From VFMC01 sp031400715 (GTDB lineage Bacteria > Actinomycetota > Acidimicrobiia > Acidimicrobiales > Ilumatobacteraceae), in assembly GCA_031400715.1 (NCBI GenBank), contig JANNQK010000260.1, forward strand, positions 17,292 through 81,291: 64,000 bases of DNA, read 5' to 3'. Below the pieces are notes generated by a model. It was not told where the DNA came from. It did not search any database and saw only the letters and a list, made by a program, of their open reading frames with translations. Position numbers and translations under genes: made by a program. Shown one piece after another: positions 10,201 through 18,487 of this stretch. Numbering within the stretch: the stretch's first letter is position 1; every line of letters starts with the position of its first letter.

Positions 10201-10596
10201 GGCGGCCACGACGCGGGCCTGCGCGTTCAACGTCGGGGCGAACGTCGTGTCGAGGTTCCCGCTGGTGATGTCGTACGCCAGCAGGTTCGGGCGCGGTGTG
10301 TTCCCGACACCGGCGGCCACGCCGGCCGGGCGCGCGTTGGTGAAGCTGCCGCCTGCGAACACGCGGTTGCCCACCACCGCCTGCGACCAGACGACGCCGT
10401 CTATCTGCACGGTGGGCAGCGGGTCGGCCGACACCGTCGGAGGCGTCGCCGGATTCGTCGGGTCGGCCGGCCGGGTGTCGGCGCGACCGGAGTCGACCCG
10501 CGCCACGACGTACGCCGCCACGGGAACGACGAGCGCGACGAGCGCGATCAGCGCCACAAGTCGTCCACCGCGTGTCGATCTCATCGTCTTGAACAT
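7210..10596 (-). CDS. giant secreted propeller/FN3/LamG/PKD protein
   Basis: A 1128-residue exported protein. A signal anchor at residues 10-34 is followed by a Pro/Thr linker. Then come about 400 residues of repeated DGSRVYVGGDFTTVNG-like units, a DUF5122-type beta-propeller. Next are a fibronectin-III-like domain (about 470-560), a LamG/concanavalin-like domain (about 565-790), one PKD domain (about 795-885, with DSDGTVVSYQWDFGDG), a TTTVAP-type linker and a C-terminal jelly-roll-like domain of about 190 residues. All are extracellular, carbohydrate- or surface-binding folds. A paralogue lies at 28234-32058. A GAGAGG sits 6 bases before the start. Its place between glycosyltransferase and export genes suggests a role in the extracellular matrix, which is inferred. 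Confidence 0.85.
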   Translation of the reverse strand: MFKTMRSTRGGRLVALIALVALVVPVAAYVVARVDSGRADTRPADPTNPATPPTVSADPLPTVQIDGVVWSQAVVGNRVFAGGSFTNARPAGVAAGVGNTPRPNLLAYDITSGNLDTTFAPTLNAQARVVAASPDGSRVYVGGDFTTVNGIARNRIAAFDTASGALVASFAPNVGYHVYAIAVTPSVVYVGGNFQGVGTVARSYLAAFRVSDGALLDWAPGAGGGMVTALVVSPDGSKVAVGGRFTSLNGSANPGYGLGFVDASTGASLPMLANTTVRNGGASAGITSLSSDGTWLYGTGYTFGAGGVLEGTFKAAWADGAIDWIEDCHGDTYSSFVQADAVYVVGHPHYCGNVGGFQQGNPWFFRRALAFSKARTGTITKEPFGYFNWEGNPSPSPLAWYPEIEAGTYTGQSQGPWHVTGNGQYVVLGGEFPRVNGTPQQGLVRFAVASIAPNKQVPRLFLDGWPLKINTFVAGQVQLNWSGNWDRDNETLTYRLFREGTPAPIYETVTSTRFWDLPTMSFTDTSVTPGSTYRYRIMAIDPYGNEAPSNWTSVTVATTGNAQYPQAIMQDGPADYWRLGEPTGATGTDVVGTRPLAYSGVTLGSAGAITGDVDTSAVFAGTSSSRAGSASTRPGPTTNVSVQAWFRTNTARGGKIVGYGNSQTGSSGTSDRHVYMDDSGRLHFGVLFGSVRSVVSSTRSYNDNAWHQVTATLGADGMKLYVDGGIVASRADVTRAVEYVGFWRIGGDNLANWARRPTSDWFSGAIDDVAVFHRVLDATTVARHDTIGSTGTVPNRPPTAAFSVSTAGLTASVNGTGSSDSDGTVVSYQWDFGDGSVANGATTVRTYAAPGTYEVTLRITDDDGAVATTSRTVTVTVPPTTTVAPTTTVAPTTVAPTTTVASTTTVASTTTVAVPGPAPVASDAFERTIASGLGSADVGGPWTITAAGSSYSVAGGSARIAMATAGSGPNAYLTGVSVTDAEVRVRLGFDKPATGNGTYVSVIGRRVGSADYRAKVRLLANGTVQMILGNLNGTETSLGSIVLPGVTYTVGETLEVELQVIGTAPTTLRVKVWKTGQSEPFDWTLTATDATPALQAAGHVGFALFLSGSATNAPAVVSLDNFWVGPLA

Positions 10597-10651
10597 CGAT
10601 ACCTCTCACCGTCTCGTGCGCGACCGCACTCGTGATCACTGCCCTGGACGT

Positions 10652-11461
10652 TCATGCGGTCGGAGCCGGCCCTTGGAACACCACCGGCGACACCGACGCG
10701 AGGTAGCTCACGAGAACGCTGATGGCACCGCGCTGGTCGACCGGCACATCGAACACGTAGACCCCGGTGACCGACGCTCCCGGCTCCACCTCGCCGGTGA
10801 AGCGCAACACGCCGGGACCACTCACGGGCGCCGCGGAGCTGTTGTCGGGGCCGTACGTCAGGTCGACGACGACACCCTCGAGCAGCACCGGCGAGGGCGA
10901 CCCGTTGGTCGCGACGACCGTGACGCGCACCGCCGGCCCAGCGATCTCGCCCGGCCCCGTGGCTTCGCCCGTCACCGCCTCGAGTTGGGCGAGCCGAAAC
11001 GAGACCCCCGTGCCGGGATCGGCCACCTGGTCGATTCCGACGGGCGGCACTGTCGACACGGTTCCGACGGGCACCGTGGCCAACGAGCCGGGCACGAACG
11101 GCACGGTCACGCCGGGCACCGATGTCGCGCCCACCAGGGTGGTCTCCGTCGGCGCCACCGACGTCGCGACGGTCGACGCGGGCTGCGCGGTGCTTGACGG
11201 ATCGGTGGCGCCTGTCGTCGAGGGCGACTCGACGGCGGTGTCGTCGGTGCCATCCGGGGTGGTCGCCGAAGCCGGTCGGTCGGAGGGATCGGAGCTCTCC
11301 TGCGGGTCGTCGCCTCCTGCCGCGAAGACAGCGATCGTCACGGCGATCAACACCGAGAGGACAGCGACCCCGGCCAGCCACCACCGCCGCTGGGCCAGTC
11401 GGCGCGCGTCGATCGACGTCGACGCCTGTCCCGTCGGAGGTCGTTGTTCCTTGCTCATCAT
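10652..11461 (-). CDS. membrane-anchored extracellular protein, Ser/Thr-rich stalk
   Basis: A 269-residue product from ATG 11461 (ATG 11458 is also possible). A single transmembrane helix at about 28-52 (WLAGVAVLSVLIAVTIAVFAAGG) is followed by about 90 residues of Ser/Thr/Pro linker. A C-terminal beta-rich domain of about 115 residues resembles DUF4352-like immunoglobulin folds (VTVVATNGSPSPVLLEGVVV). No catalytic motif is visible. It lies between the flippase and the giant secreted protein on the same strand and is probably co-transcribed as an accessory of the surface locus. Its function is unknown. Confidence 0.65.
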   Translation of the reverse strand: MMSKEQRPPTGQASTSIDARRLAQRRWWLAGVAVLSVLIAVTIAVFAAGGDDPQESSDPSDRPASATTPDGTDDTAVESPSTTGATDPSSTAQPASTVATSVAPTETTLVGATSVPGVTVPFVPGSLATVPVGTVSTVPPVGIDQVADPGTGVSFRLAQLEAVTGEATGPGEIAGPAVRVTVVATNGSPSPVLLEGVVVDLTYGPDNSSAAPVSGPGVLRFTGEVEPGASVTGVYVFDVPVDQRGAISVLVSYLASVSPVVFQGPAPTA

Positions 11462-11555
11462 GTCTCCGATCGTCCGCCGGCGCGCTTCGCCCGCCGTACG
11501 CAACCCACGTGCTCGATCATCGGGCGAGTGCCCATCCCGCGGCCGTCCATGCGTG

Positions 11556-12833
11556 TCACGCCACCCTTGCCGTGGCGACGTCCGCGACGATCAGCTGCCT
11601 GATGCCCACTCCGCCGAGGAGTGCGAACAGGCCCATCACGTACGGGATCGCGCTGGTCGACCACGGCACCGAGACCACCACGAACACGCCGGCCAGCGAC
11701 AGCACCGAGTCAGCCACACGCACCAGCAGGGTCGCACCTTGTCGACCGCGGACTGCGGCGAGCACTCCATAAGGGGTGGCTGCTGCCGTTGCCGCGGCAT
11801 ACACCGACCAACCCAGCACACTCCAGCGGTCGAGGTCGAACTCGTCGCCCACGATCGCGTTCCCCAGCGTCGGCGCGGCCAGAGCAGCGACGACCCCGAG
11901 CAGCAGCGACACCACGGCGAGCACCACGACCCCCGTGTCGGCCTGCCGCAGCAGGCGGGTCGTGGTCTCGTCCTTCGTGCGCGCAAACCGGGCGAAGAGG
12001 TACGAGCTCGCTCCGTTGACGGCAAGCATCGCCGGGGCGACGAACAGTCGGGCGCCTTCGAGCTCTCCGTAGGCCGCCCGACCGATGCCTGCGACCGCGA
12101 TCACTCGCATCAGGGCCAACATCACCGGCCGCACCGACACCTGGAGCGCGCGCCACCGGCCGTACTCGAACACGCGGCTGCGGCCGCGGAGCTCACGCTG
12201 GCTCCGCCCCGCGCGAGCCCACCATCGGTCTTCCGGCGGCAACAGGAACACGCCGACCACGGTGGCGACGAGCTGGCCCACCACCAGTCCGGTCAGGAAG
12301 TGCGTGAGCGTGACCGGGGTGTCGCTCAGCCAGACCACCGTCACCAGACCAACGGCTCCCACCAGGCCGACCAGATCGACGATCACGATCGACCAGAACC
12401 TGAGTGATGCCATCAGCAACCGGCGAACGGTGTCCTCCACGACGAACGCGGTACCGGCCAAGCCGAAGGCGATCCCCTGGTGCCAGGTGAGATACCCCGT
12501 ACCGCCGAGGCCGATCGTTGCCGCCAGGCCCAACGCGGTCGACAGCACGACGAGCCACCACTGCAGACCGGCGCGCACCACCCGATCGGCACGATCGAGC
12601 ACCGTCAGCGAGTCGCCCACGAAGCCGGACACCACGGCCGTCCCGACGACAACGAGGCCGAACAGCACTGCGAAGACGGCAAGACCCTCCTTGCCCAGCA
12701 GACGTGCGGCCATGACCTGCAGCAGGAAGCTGCCAAGGGCCTGCGAGAACTGCGCGCTCACCGCTCCGACGACGCTCCACCGCGAACGCCCTCGAGGCGT
12801 CACGGGCATCACGAACTCGTCCGACACGTTCAA
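11556..12833 (-). CDS. polysaccharide flippase-like membrane protein (Wzx type)
   Basis: A 425-residue protein with 12 or so hydrophobic segments spread over its whole length, an N-terminal FSQALGSFLLQVMAARLLG motif typical of Wzx/MATE flippases, and a charged mid-protein loop around residues 195-230. Flippases of this kind move undecaprenyl-linked repeat units to the outer face of the membrane. Its start overlaps the stop of the polymerase-like gene upstream (ATGA, 12830-12833), which supports a shared operon and pathway. Confidence 0.75.
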   Translation of the reverse strand: MNVSDEFVMPVTPRGRSRWSVVGAVSAQFSQALGSFLLQVMAARLLGKEGLAVFAVLFGLVVVGTAVVSGFVGDSLTVLDRADRVVRAGLQWWLVVLSTALGLAATIGLGGTGYLTWHQGIAFGLAGTAFVVEDTVRRLLMASLRFWSIVIVDLVGLVGAVGLVTVVWLSDTPVTLTHFLTGLVVGQLVATVVGVFLLPPEDRWWARAGRSQRELRGRSRVFEYGRWRALQVSVRPVMLALMRVIAVAGIGRAAYGELEGARLFVAPAMLAVNGASSYLFARFARTKDETTTRLLRQADTGVVVLAVVSLLLGVVAALAAPTLGNAIVGDEFDLDRWSVLGWSVYAAATAAATPYGVLAAVRGRQGATLLVRVADSVLSLAGVFVVVSVPWSTSAIPYVMGLFALLGGVGIRQLIVADVATARVA

Positions 12834-14266
12834 CTCGGCGCCGCCGATGATCGAGCGCGATCGATGGGGTCGACCAACTCACCCGACCGCACCGGGCGGG
12901 CCCGGCCCAACGGCCGCGGTCGCGAACGGCGCTCGAGCCGGGCCGCCAGCGCAGCCTCGTGGTTCTCGGCGACGAGTCGGTCCGTCGCTGCTTCCACGAT
13001 CACGACCCAGGCACCGGTGATGTACAGCATCATCGCCGCCGCCCCCGTGCCGGCACCCATGTACTCGGCAGTGACGCCGTTGATCACCTGGCACACCATC
13101 AGACCGACGATCGCCAACGTATCGAAGGCCAAAGGCTCAGCGCCATGGGTGCGGCGAGCGCGACGACGCACGCGCCATCCGGTCGCGCCCACGAGCACGA
13201 TCAAACCACCCCACCAGAACAGGCCGAGCAGACCGAGGTCGACCAGCACGTTGAGGTACGCGTTGTGCGCCCCTCCGAGGCCGGTCTCTTTCAGGAACAG
13301 GCCGCGCGACGCGGTGAGTCCCATGCCGTGCAACGGGCGCCGCTCGAACGCTTCGATCGCGATCGTCCAGACCTCGGTCCGGTTGTTGAACGACGCCAGC
13401 TTCTCGGCATCTTCGTTGCGCAAGTAGTACCTCACGATCGATCCACCGACCGTGAACGCCAGGGTGGTGACGACCACCAGCGCGCTGACCAACAGATCGC
13501 GCTTTCCCTCGGCCCTCAGCCAGAGCAACGTGATCGCCAAGATGCCGATCAATGCCGCACCGATCGAACCGCGCGTGCGGGTCTGCACCAGGAACACGAG
13601 GTTGACGATCAGCAGCAGCGCGTACGACCATCGGGCCCATGGCAGTCGTGCGACCCGATGCGTGAGCCACATGGCGAAGAGGATCACCGTGCTCATCGAC
13701 AGCATCGAGCCTGCGACGACGCTGTGGGTGAACAACCAGGTGAACCGTCCGGCCTGCTCACCGGTCTGCGGTGCGACGTAGGCGAGTCCGATCGCGATCG
13801 ACGCCGTCACCAGCACCACATAGCCGTGAGCGAATCGCCGCACGAGCGCCACGTCGCCGACGTTCACGAACTGCAGCACAGCGAGCACGATGATCACCAT
13901 CTGCACCCCACGGACGAGGGCGAGCAGGAGCGACGGTGCGTAGATGGTGCTCACCGCTGCCGTCAGACACCAGCCCATGAACCACACGACGATCACATGG
14001 GGTCTGATCGAGGGTCGGAGACGCAGCAGCAGATACAAGCCGACAGCGGCATACACGAGCAGCTCGAGCGCGATGAACGGGTCGATCGAGCCGGAGAGCG
14101 TCTGATCGTTGGCCCGCTTCCTCAGCTTGTAGTCGGTCGCCACGATGAGCAGCAGCGGCAACCACCACACGAGGGGTGTCGATGCCTCGACGCGACGACG
14201 CCACAGCACGAGCCGTGGCTCATCCTGCCCGTGACCGCCCTCTGCGGCAGCCGCGTTGCTCACCAC
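12830..14266 (-). CDS. O-antigen ligase/polymerase-like membrane protein
   Basis: A 478-residue polytopic protein with about ten transmembrane helices. A large central extracellular loop holds RPLHGMGLTASRGLFLKETGLGGAHNAYLNVLVDLGL, containing the H-N-x-x-L-x-x-L-x-x-x-G-like motif of Wzy_C/O-antigen ligases. This family polymerises or ligates lipid-linked glycans at the outer membrane face. The GTG start at 14266 is the longest in-frame choice. The gene sits directly between the Wzc-like gene and the flippase, which completes a Wzx/Wzy-type layout. Confidence 0.75.
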   Translation of the reverse strand: MVSNAAAAEGGHGQDEPRLVLWRRRVEASTPLVWWLPLLLIVATDYKLRKRANDQTLSGSIDPFIALELLVYAAVGLYLLLRLRPSIRPHVIVVWFMGWCLTAAVSTIYAPSLLLALVRGVQMVIIVLAVLQFVNVGDVALVRRFAHGYVVLVTASIAIGLAYVAPQTGEQAGRFTWLFTHSVVAGSMLSMSTVILFAMWLTHRVARLPWARWSYALLLIVNLVFLVQTRTRGSIGAALIGILAITLLWLRAEGKRDLLVSALVVVTTLAFTVGGSIVRYYLRNEDAEKLASFNNRTEVWTIAIEAFERRPLHGMGLTASRGLFLKETGLGGAHNAYLNVLVDLGLLGLFWWGGLIVLVGATGWRVRRRARRTHGAEPLAFDTLAIVGLMVCQVINGVTAEYMGAGTGAAAMMLYITGAWVVIVEAATDRLVAENHEAALAARLERRSRPRPLGRARPVRSGELVDPIDRARSSAAPS

Positions 14267-14310
14267 CGGGTCGCCCCGTCTGGTTCAGCGTGGAGTCGTG
14301 GCATCGGGCG

Positions 14311-15711
14311 TCACCGCGGGTCGACGTCGTAGATCACACCGACCAACGGCGCGCGGAGCACGTCGAGACGACGGCGCAACGCGAGGAGGTCGCTCGATGG
14401 GGTTCCCGAGGGCACCACCATCACGACGCCGTCGGCGACGCTGGCGAGCGCCGATCCCTCGGCACGATCCATCATCGGCGCAGCATCCACCAACACGACA
14501 TCGAAGCGTTCCAGCAGCTTCGACAGCACGGCCCGCGAGGTGGTGGACCGCAACAGACTCGACGCGTGATCGACGGATTGACCGCACGAGATGAAGCTCA
14601 GCGACGGGCCGTCGGGCAACCGAACGGTACGGATCGCCGCCTGCTCGGTGGCCAGACCACCGAGCAGATCGGTGAGCCCGACCGAGCTGAGGCCGGCCCC
14701 GAATCGTGCCGACAGGCGAGGTTTGCGCAGATTGCCATCGACGACCAGGACCGTGCGACCCTCACGGGTCCACGCCTCGGCGAGACCGGCCACGAGATCG
14801 GAGTTGTTGGCCGCTTCCATGCTGCCGGTCACCACCAGCACTCCTCGGCCGGAGACGCTCGCGAGGTTGGTGGCGAGCACGTCGACCCCGAGGGTGGAAC
14901 CGTGCTCTTCGAGCTGACCGATGAGCGGTGCCCCGAGAGACGCCGCGGCCACCTCGGGATCGTTGACGATCGGGCGTCGGAGAGCGGCCAACCAGGCCAT
15001 CAGGCCGGTGATGAGCAGGCCGAATGCGAACGCTGCGACGCTGTACTGCACGAGGGGGATCAGGCGCGAAGCCGGCACCGCGCGCGGTGCATCGACGAAC
15101 TCGACGCCGGCGTCGAACAGCGCTGCCTGCTTGCCGGTCTGGGCGATGTCGACCTCGATCTGTCCGATCGAACCCGTCGTCTGGCCTTCGGGGATGTCGG
15201 CGAGGAGGGCCTGGCGAGCGGACTGCAGCTCACCGATCGCGATGTCTGCCCGGCGACGGGTGTCGGCCCGGGTGAGACTGGTGTAGGACTCGGTCACCGC
15301 GCTGCAGATGCGGAACGCACGCGTGGAGTCGTCGTCATCGCACTCCACGATGATGCTCGAGTTGTCGGAGATGGAGGTGGCGACGATGTCGCGCAGACCC
15401 TCCACGTCGAGCGTCGGATCGTTCAGCGACTTGAGCACCTGATCGAAGGTGGTGTCGCTCTGGGCGAACTCGGCCCGCTGCTTCAGGTAGGTGGCCATGT
15501 CGGTCGCTGCAGTGGTGCCGTCGCGGAACACCGGCACGCCGCGGGGATCGGTGAGGTAGATGGCCGTGGTCACCGAGGTCTTTCCACCCGAGACGAAGGC
15601 GAAGATCGCCGCGAACAACGCGAGGAGCACGCACACGGGCACGGTGCGCGTGCGGAATCGCCAGAACGCCTCGACGGGCCCGACGGCCGTGGATTCTGTG
15701 GGGATGGGCAT
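14311..15711 (-). CDS. Wzc-like chain-length/BY-kinase protein with degenerate P-loop
   Basis: A 466-residue protein with two transmembrane helices (about 23-43 and 222-245) around a periplasm-type Wzz domain and a C-terminal BY-kinase-like fold. Walker A' (VVDGNLRKP, D325) and Walker B (VVLVDAAP, D409) are present. The Walker A stretch that normally reads GEGKST reads AANNSD (301-305 region, Asn at the Lys position), and no tyrosine cluster ends the protein. It may therefore be a non-catalytic chain-length regulator. The start at 15711 is chosen because GAAGGA lies 8 bases upstream. The longer frame to 15846 runs through a tandem repeat. It is first in the minus-strand glycan run. Confidence 0.8.
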   Translation of the reverse strand: MPIPTESTAVGPVEAFWRFRTRTVPVCVLLALFAAIFAFVSGGKTSVTTAIYLTDPRGVPVFRDGTTAATDMATYLKQRAEFAQSDTTFDQVLKSLNDPTLDVEGLRDIVATSISDNSSIIVECDDDDSTRAFRICSAVTESYTSLTRADTRRRADIAIGELQSARQALLADIPEGQTTGSIGQIEVDIAQTGKQAALFDAGVEFVDAPRAVPASRLIPLVQYSVAAFAFGLLITGLMAWLAALRRPIVNDPEVAAASLGAPLIGQLEEHGSTLGVDVLATNLASVSGRGVLVVTGSMEAANNSDLVAGLAEAWTREGRTVLVVDGNLRKPRLSARFGAGLSSVGLTDLLGGLATEQAAIRTVRLPDGPSLSFISCGQSVDHASSLLRSTTSRAVLSKLLERFDVVLVDAAPMMDRAEGSALASVADGVVMVVPSGTPSSDLLALRRRLDVLRAPLVGVIYDVDPR

Positions 15712-15750
15712 CCGTGTTCCTTCTGACTGCTCGCCGATTGCCCGACGGCA

Positions 15751-15806
15751 TCCGCGTGGGGGTTCCTGCGTGGGGGATCCTGCGTGGGGGATCCTGCGTG
15801 GGAGAT
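15751..15806. repeat. 14-bp tandem repeat, four copies, leader of the Wzc-like gene
   Basis: Four head-to-tail units of CCTGCGTGGGGGAT (first copy slightly diverged, last with one change) lie 40 bases upstream of the Wzc-like start, inside the likely 5' leader or promoter. It could be a variable spacer or a hairpin-forming leader. Confidence 0.8.
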
Positions 15807-15898
15807 CGGCTGAGTATCGGCAAGAAGTCTGACGAACAGTAGTCATTTATCGTCGCGAGAGGTCCCGCGCCCCCACGACGGACACGCTCCCTGCCTGG

Positions 15899-17179
15899 TC
15901 AGCCGAGCGGGATGCTCGCCAGCAATGCGGGGCTGAGGCGGATCGATCTGGCCGACAGCCCGCTTCCCGCAGCACGATGACCGACCCACTGCGTCGCACG
16001 GTCACTCGCCAGGACGTGGGCGACGTCGTCGGCGACATCGGTGACGCAGGTGATGACGGGCACACTCGGCAGCCAGGTGCCCTCGGGATCGGCGACGGCT
16101 TCGATGATCTGGGTCTGGTTGGCGATGAGCAGTTTGGGCACCAACCGACGGCGCGCCCAGTCCTGCATGCGAGGAGACAAGCGGGCGAGGTCGACCCGCG
16201 GTGCGGCGTACCGCTGCTTGGCGAACCGGGTGGCGCGCTCGCCCCACAGGCACCGACCCGGTTCGATCAACCCACTCGTGATCAGCGGCGGCCCGTCCAC
16301 GTCGTCTCCGACCGCGCCCACCAGGCCGTAGTACTGATCCCTGAAGTCGACCACGAACGACGCGATGTCACCCAGCACGCCACCGGCAGCGGCTGCGGGC
16401 AATCTGACGTCGTCGAGCAACAAGGCCGCCCACGAACCGGACATCAGCACAGCGGACGGGGCAGCCGATGCCGCTTCGAACCGAGGACCGAACGTCCGCA
16501 CGACCGGACCGTCCACGGCGCCGACCTGAAAGACGACTGCGCACGTTCGAACCGTGGCATCGAACATCGGGGTGTTCGACCACCACAGGTGGGTCATCGA
16601 CGTCCGCTGAAGCACCTGATCCCTGATCGGCGCCACGTCACGGGTGGACAACATCGATTGTGGCAGCACCAGCCCGACCCGACCTCCGTCGTCACTGGCG
16701 AGATGCACCGCAAGAGCGAGGAACTCGGCGGCCACGTCGGCATACGGACCGCCCCCGAAGCGCGACCGTCCACCTCGCGAGGTTGCCGAGGACAGCTGGT
16801 TGAGGAACGGTGGGTTGCCGATCACCACGTCGAACCGTCGGTCACCCCACGGGTGGTCGAGCGCATCGGCCAGGACGATCTCGGCATCGGGCAACCGCTC
16901 CCTCGATGCCGTCACCGCAGCCGGATCGATGTCGACACCGGTCAGTTCGACCATGCCGCCGAATCGCTCGCCGACCGCTGCCAGGAACCTTCCGTCGCCA
17001 CACGCCGGATCGAGCACCGTGATCGGGCGGTCGTTGTGGGCGGCGATGCCGGCACAGGTGATCGCAACGACATGATCGACCAGCTCCGCCGGGGTATACC
17101 ACGCACCGAGGAGCTTGCGCCGCGACGGCCCGATGGACGAGAGACCGGGCGAAGGACCGGACATCGCAGCGGGCGGCAT
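15899..17179 (-). CDS. N6-adenine-type DNA methyltransferase, no adjacent nuclease
   Basis: A 426-residue class I SAM-dependent methyltransferase. Motif I is DPACGDGRF (about residue 60), the acidic motif II is GVDIDP, and the catalytic motif IV is NPPF (VIGNPPFLNQL, about residue 122). The order I-IV and the long C-terminal region, probably a target recognition domain, fit the gamma-type/TaqI-like N6-adenine enzymes. No restriction endonuclease gene is visible next to it, so it may be an orphan or epigenetic methylase. A protein-methylating role is less likely but possible. TAAGGT lies 6 bases before ATG 17179, suggesting its own leaderless promoter within the gap after the small ORF. Confidence 0.8.
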   Translation of the reverse strand: MPPAAMSGPSPGLSSIGPSRRKLLGAWYTPAELVDHVVAITCAGIAAHNDRPITVLDPACGDGRFLAAVGERFGGMVELTGVDIDPAAVTASRERLPDAEIVLADALDHPWGDRRFDVVIGNPPFLNQLSSATSRGGRSRFGGGPYADVAAEFLALAVHLASDDGGRVGLVLPQSMLSTRDVAPIRDQVLQRTSMTHLWWSNTPMFDATVRTCAVVFQVGAVDGPVVRTFGPRFEAASAAPSAVLMSGSWAALLLDDVRLPAAAAGGVLGDIASFVVDFRDQYYGLVGAVGDDVDGPPLITSGLIEPGRCLWGERATRFAKQRYAAPRVDLARLSPRMQDWARRRLVPKLLIANQTQIIEAVADPEGTWLPSVPVITCVTDVADDVAHVLASDRATQWVGHRAAGSGLSARSIRLSPALLASIPLG

Positions 17180-17304
17180 CACCCCACCTTATGGGCACCG
17201 CTCAGCGGTTCAGAGCGATCGCGCGACCGGCGTGGACAGGGTCGGGCCGGCATCTCCGTCCGGTTCGAGCAAGCGATCGCGACGCTGTTCGGCAGCACAG
17301 CGAC

Positions 17305-17481
17305 TCAACAGGAACAGCGCCCCAACAGCACATACGGCCACCGCGTCCGAGCGACCGAGCGCAGTCGCGCCTTCGCTGTCGCCCCCGGCTGCAGCGATCG
17401 ATCGCGACGGGCCGCCACGGCGATCACCACACCGACGACCAGGACCGTTCGCAACACCAGGCCGATCAGATCGAGCACCAT
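17305..17481 (-). CDS. small membrane protein (58 aa) coupled to LuxR-type gene
   Basis: A 58-residue open frame that starts 1 base after the stop of the LuxR-type regulator (TGAGATG). It begins MVLDLIGLVLRTVLVVGVV, a clear hydrophobic helix of about 22 residues, followed by a basic Arg-rich tail ending in Cys-Ser-Cys. Spacing suggests translational reinitiation. Nothing is recognised, and the GC-rich context makes chance open frames common, so this is a moderate-confidence call. Confidence 0.4.
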   Translation of the reverse strand: MVLDLIGLVLRTVLVVGVVIAVAARRDRSLQPGATAKARLRSVARTRWPYVLLGRCSC

Positions 17482-17482
17482 C

Positions 17483-17710
17483 TCACATCCCCCGTCTCGC
17501 GGCGTGGGTGGCGACGCTCACTCGACTGTCGACGCCGAGCTTCAAGAAGACATGCGCGAGGTGGGTCTCCACCGTGCGCCGCGACACCCCGAGCCGGTCG
17601 CCGATCACCCGGTTGGTCCCGCCCTCGAGCAGCAACTCCACCACTGCGCGCTCGGTGGGCGTCAGGCTCTCCCAACCTGTGGTCTCTCGCCTGTACGTCG
17701 TCGCCGTCAT
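17483..17710 (-). CDS. small LuxR-type HTH regulator, lone DNA-binding domain
   Basis: A 75-residue protein that is almost only a GerE/LuxR helix-turn-helix: LTPTERAVVELLLEGGTNRVIGDRLGVSRRTVETHLAHVFLKLGV (residues about 16-60). No receiver or ligand domain is attached, so it resembles stand-alone NarL-type regulators. It is divergent from the ECF sigma operon across a 138-base region that contains a 10-bp inverted repeat, and it leads a minus-strand pair with the small ORF and then the methylase. Control of the sigma operon or of itself through that palindrome is a plausible inference. Confidence 0.8.
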   Translation of the reverse strand: MTATTYRRETTGWESLTPTERAVVELLLEGGTNRVIGDRLGVSRRTVETHLAHVFLKLGVDSRVSVATHAARRGM

Positions 17711-17761
17711 GTCGGCTCCTTCCGGTCGTCGTCACACCCACAGACGATCGACCGGGCGGAT

Positions 17762-17788
17762 CGGGTGACACACACCCCGTGTCACCCG
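17762..17788. promoter_or_regulatory. 10-bp perfect inverted repeat between LuxR-type and ECF genes
   Basis: CGGGTGACAC at 17762-17771 and GTGTCACCCG at 17779-17788 are perfect reverse complements separated by 7 bases. The site lies in the divergent region between the LuxR-type regulator and the ECF sigma factor, about 60 bases from the sigma start. It could be an operator or an RNA hairpin. Confidence 0.5.
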
Positions 17789-17848
17789 CGATGTCTCGAC
17801 GCACGTCTGTGATGACATGAGCCGCAGAGCCGGAGGTGCTGGAATCCG

Positions 17849-18487
17849 ATGACAGCCGCATGTGCGACGATGGGAACCGTGGACGCTCTCGGAGTGCGCA
17901 TCCACGGTGCACTGGTCGCGTGGTGCAACGTTCCCGCGTTCTGTGCGGTCGAGGCCACCTCGGTGTCCCGCGCCTCCCAACCGGCAGTGCTCGACGTCGA
18001 CTCCTTCGTCGTCGCGATGTTCCGTGATCACGGCGTGCATCTGCTGCGACTCGCGCGCTTGTTCGTCGACGATCTGACTGCCGCAGAGGATCTCGTCCAG
18101 GAGGCCTTCATCCGTCTCGCACGCACCGCCCATCGCATCGACGATGTCGACCGCGCCCCCGCCTACCTCCGCTCCATCGTGGTGAACCTCGCTCGTGACC
18201 ACAACCGTCGCGGCCTCGTCTCGATGCGCCACCGCCTGCCGCTGACGCAGCCTGGACGCAACGCCGACGAAGAGGTGATGGTGCGCGAGGAACAACGTGA
18301 GGTGATCGAGGCCTTGCGCGACCTGCCCGATCGGCAGCGGGTCTGCCTCGTGCTGCGCTACTACGACGAGCTCGGCATCGACGACATCGCGGCGACCATG
18401 GGAATCTCGCGGAACTCGGTCAAGACACATCTCCAGCGCGGCCTTGCGGCTCTCGAACGATGCCTCGGCCCGTCGGAGACCCGATGA
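17849..18487 (+). CDS. ECF-type RNA polymerase sigma factor
   Basis: A 212-residue sigma factor. Region 2 (DLTAAEDLVQEAFIRLARTAHRIDDVDRAPAYLRSIVVNLARDH) is at about residues 73-115. Region 4 with its helix-turn-helix (DELGIDDIAATMGISRNSVKTHLQRGLAAL) is at about 173-203. About 45 residues precede region 2, and an alternative ATG at 17870 would shorten this. GGAGGT lies 14 bases before the start. Its stop overlaps the next start (ATGA, 18484-18487). That next gene is a small membrane protein in the position usually held by an anti-sigma factor. Confidence 0.9.
   Translation: MTAACATMGTVDALGVRIHGALVAWCNVPAFCAVEATSVSRASQPAVLDVDSFVVAMFRDHGVHLLRLARLFVDDLTAAEDLVQEAFIRLARTAHRIDDVDRAPAYLRSIVVNLARDHNRRGLVSMRHRLPLTQPGRNADEEVMVREEQREVIEALRDLPDRQRVCLVLRYYDELGIDDIAATMGISRNSVKTHLQRGLAALERCLGPSETR

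Noticed and set aside
15977..17812. 611-residue plus-strand open frame
   Set aside because: Antisense to the methyltransferase, whose motifs I and IV are clear on the minus strand.
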